Source: an uncultured Eubacterium sp. (lineage in GTDB: Bacteria; Bacillota; Clostridia; Lachnospirales; Lachnospiraceae). From it: a stretch of DNA of 7,492 bases. Made by a program: the position numbers and the translations under genes. This document shows, one piece after another, positions 6,402 through 7,492 of the stretch (the first letter of the stretch is position 1; each line of letters begins with the position of its first letter). The notes below the pieces were generated by a model that worked only from the letters and a program-made list of their open reading frames with translations, made no database searches and was not told the DNA's origin. Where the stretch lies: positions 1 to 7,492 of the forward strand of contig CAJOQF010000030.1 in NCBI GenBank assembly GCA_905236295.1. The letters are read 5' to 3'.

Positions 6402-7310
6402 TTATGGCTCGTCGCTGGTTTTTTTCTCTGTATTTGAGGAATCATCACTCTTTCTCGTCTCCAAAAAGACAAGCTCCCTCTCTACCTCAGCATCAGAGGG
6501 ATATAGTTCATTGTATTCTTTTGCCTGCTTATAAGCCCCATCAAAATCTCCCGTATACTCCAGCGCAGAGATAAGATTTCGTTTGATCATCCTCAGATCT
6601 GCATCCTCTCCCGCTTCAAGCGCCTTATTGAAATATTCAATTGCCTTGCTATACGACTTTGCATCCATCAGGCTTACGCCAATCTCATTCAACACAGTCA
6701 CATCTGTAGGATTTGACTCAAGATAGGTATCAAGCTCCTCCTTTGCAGTGTCAAACTCTCCGAGTCCCATATGCGCAAGTCCCCGGTAATAGAGCTCTTC
6801 TCCGGAGCTTGCATCCTGAGTATTCTCAACGATATAGCTATAGTAACCAACCGCGTCGTCTGCATCATCCGCACCCTTTAGGGTATTGGCGACATTTAAA
6901 TACATTTCGTAGTCATCCGAAAGATCGATCGCCTTTTCAAAATCCGCTATTGCCTTTGCGTTGTCTCCCTCATTTGCATACACACATCCACGAAGATAAT
7001 ATGCGTCCGGAAGCTTTTTCTTATAATCTATAATAGCAGAATATGTCTCTATCGCAGACTTTGCATCTCCCGCCTTATACTGTGACAGCCCCTTGTAATA
7101 GCATATGTCAAGCTCCAGATCCGACACCATGCCAATCTTCTCCGAGAGCGCCTTATCAAACGCCTCCACCGCAGAAGCATACTCTCCGTCATTTAAATAA
7201 TTGATGCCCATTTGTCTGTAAGCAAGCTCATTTTCCTGCCTCTGACTTGAGCATCCGAAAAGCGGCAAACACATACCAAGAAGAGCTGCCGCAAATAACA
7301 TTTTTTTCAT
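6402..7310 (-). CDS. TPR-repeat lipoprotein
   Basis: The 302-residue product starts with a lipoprotein signal: MKK, a hydrophobic stretch (5-18), and lipobox LFGC (17-20). It should be exported by Sec, lipidated at C20 and held on the outer face of the membrane. About seven tetratricopeptide-like units follow (roughly 29-62, 68-101, 102-135, 136-167, 171-204, 205-237 and 238-273), with typical Y-..G-..-G-.A-.F-.A spacing (for example YLRGCVYANEGDNAKAIADF, 105-124). A charged, low-complexity tail ends the protein (285-302). TPR arrays bind other proteins, so an assembly or scaffold role at the cell surface is likely, but no partner can be named. The AGGAG site is about 11 nt before the ATG, a little long, but no better start exists. 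It is the first gene of the apparent pyr transcription unit, an unexpected place for it. Confidence 0.9.
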   Translation of the reverse strand: MKKMLFAAALLGMCLPLFGCSSQRQENELAYRQMGINYLNDGEYASAVEAFDKALSEKIGMVSDLELDICYYKGLSQYKAGDAKSAIETYSAIIDYKKKLPDAYYLRGCVYANEGDNAKAIADFEKAIDLSDDYEMYLNVANTLKGADDADDAVGYYSYIVENTQDASSGEELYYRGLAHMGLGEFDTAKEELDTYLESNPTDVTVLNEIGVSLMDAKSYSKAIEYFNKALEAGEDADLRMIKRNLISALEYTGDFDGAYKQAKEYNELYPSDAEVERELVFLETRKSDDSSNTEKKTSDEP

Positions 7311-7343
7311 TTTATTTTGTTCTCCTATTAAGCTTGGAGTTTA

Positions 7344-7372
7344 AGTATACCAAAAAGCATGAGCAAAGTAAA
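7344..7372 (-). promoter_or_regulatory. Promoter of the TPR-lipoprotein / pyr operon
   Basis: On the minus strand TTTACT (7372-7367, four of six) is followed after 17 bases by TATACT (7349-7344), with TG-G before it (extended -10). The start site would be near 7337, giving a leader of about 27 nt. That is too short for a PyrR-type attenuator. The -35 lies inside the 28-bp palindrome. Confidence 0.72.
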
Positions 7373-7390
7373 CGCTTGCGTTAATTTTGC
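7363..7390. promoter_or_regulatory. Operator-like palindrome between divergent promoters
   Basis: GCAAAGTAAACGC (7363-7375), TT, GCGTTAATTTTGC (7378-7390): the 13-base arms match at 11 positions, with a perfect AACGC-TT-GCGTT core. It covers the -35 of the minus-strand promoter and lies about 34 nt upstream of the -35 of the plus-strand promoter. The form suits a dimeric repressor. The regulator is not identified. Confidence 0.55.
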
Positions 7391-7423
7391 TACATAGTCG
7401 AAAAATCAATTACCTACGCAACC

Positions 7424-7452
7424 TTGCCACTTAATAAAATTTAAGTTATACT
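7424..7452 (+). promoter_or_regulatory. Sigma-A promoter for a gene beyond the right edge
   Basis: TTGCCA (7424-7429) and TATACT (7447-7452) are each one base from consensus, with an ideal 17-base spacer. Transcription should start near 7459, heading right, away from the TPR-pyr operon. Confidence 0.8.
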
Positions 7453-7480
7453 ATGAAGCAATGCAAGATAACAGATTTAT

Positions 7481-7487
7481 AAGGAGG
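7481..7487 (+). promoter_or_regulatory. Strong Shine-Dalgarno of the off-edge gene
   Basis: AAGGAGG with five bases (CAATA) to the end of the window implies a start codon at about 7493. No coding sequence of that gene is in the window, so its product is unknown. Confidence 0.75.
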
Positions 7488-7492
7488 CAATA

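Noticed and set aside
7311..7340. PyrR-binding attenuator before the operon
   Set aside because: The leader is about 27 nt and has no competing hairpins or terminator.
7363..7390. CcpA cre site
   Set aside because: The centre is CTTG with TT between the arms, not the CG-centred TGNNANCGNTNNCA pattern.
7461..7492. Leaderless ATG reading through the SD to the window edge
   Set aside because: It has no SD and lies about 2 nt from the predicted start site. The AAGGAGG further on, placed for a start at about 7493, is a better explanation.

Overview
The window looks like a chromosomal segment of a motile, Gram-positive anaerobe of the Clostridia, most likely family Lachnospiraceae. This is inferred from the pyrC-pyrF-pyrK-pyrD cluster with an NAD-linked (class 1B) dihydroorotate dehydrogenase, strong AGGAGG-type ribosome binding sites, moderate GC content and a candidate flagellar sigma-28 promoter. 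The genus cannot be fixed from sequence alone. I see no insertion sequence, phage gene or CRISPR array.

Layout: at the left end a tRNA-Leu(CAA) lies on the plus strand with a near-consensus promoter and a perfect 16-bp terminator hairpin. Every protein gene that lies fully inside the window is on the minus strand, so the left edge is where that block of genes ends. Read in the direction of transcription, right to left, the block holds: a TPR lipoprotein (7310-6402), pyrC (6390-5095), pyrF (5105-4182), pyrK (4175-3405), pyrD (3408-2506), a FliD-C-like protein (2414-1671), a coiled-coil membrane protein (1636-920), a terminator, and a flavodoxin-fold NAD(P)H oxidoreductase (795-223). At the right end a divergent plus-strand promoter and a strong Shine-Dalgarno (SD) sequence point to a gene that starts just past position 7492.

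Function: PyrC, PyrK/PyrD and PyrF carry out the dihydroorotase, dihydroorotate dehydrogenase and OMP decarboxylase steps of de novo UMP synthesis. Their genes overlap or nearly touch and seem to share the promoter in front of the TPR lipoprotein gene. No pyrE, pyrB or carbamoyl-phosphate synthase gene is present, and no PyrR-type attenuator is visible. A 28-bp imperfect palindrome overlaps the -35 of the TPR-pyr promoter and could be an operator.

The most interesting part is the pair at 2414-920. The first protein has a C-terminal half resembling the FliD flagellar cap but an unrelated N-terminus. The second is a coiled-coil protein with 14-residue repeats and a C-terminal membrane anchor. 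A near-consensus sigma-28 promoter overlaps the pyrD stop codon and points at this pair. I infer a small, uncharacterised, motility-coregulated surface or export module lodged behind a housekeeping operon.
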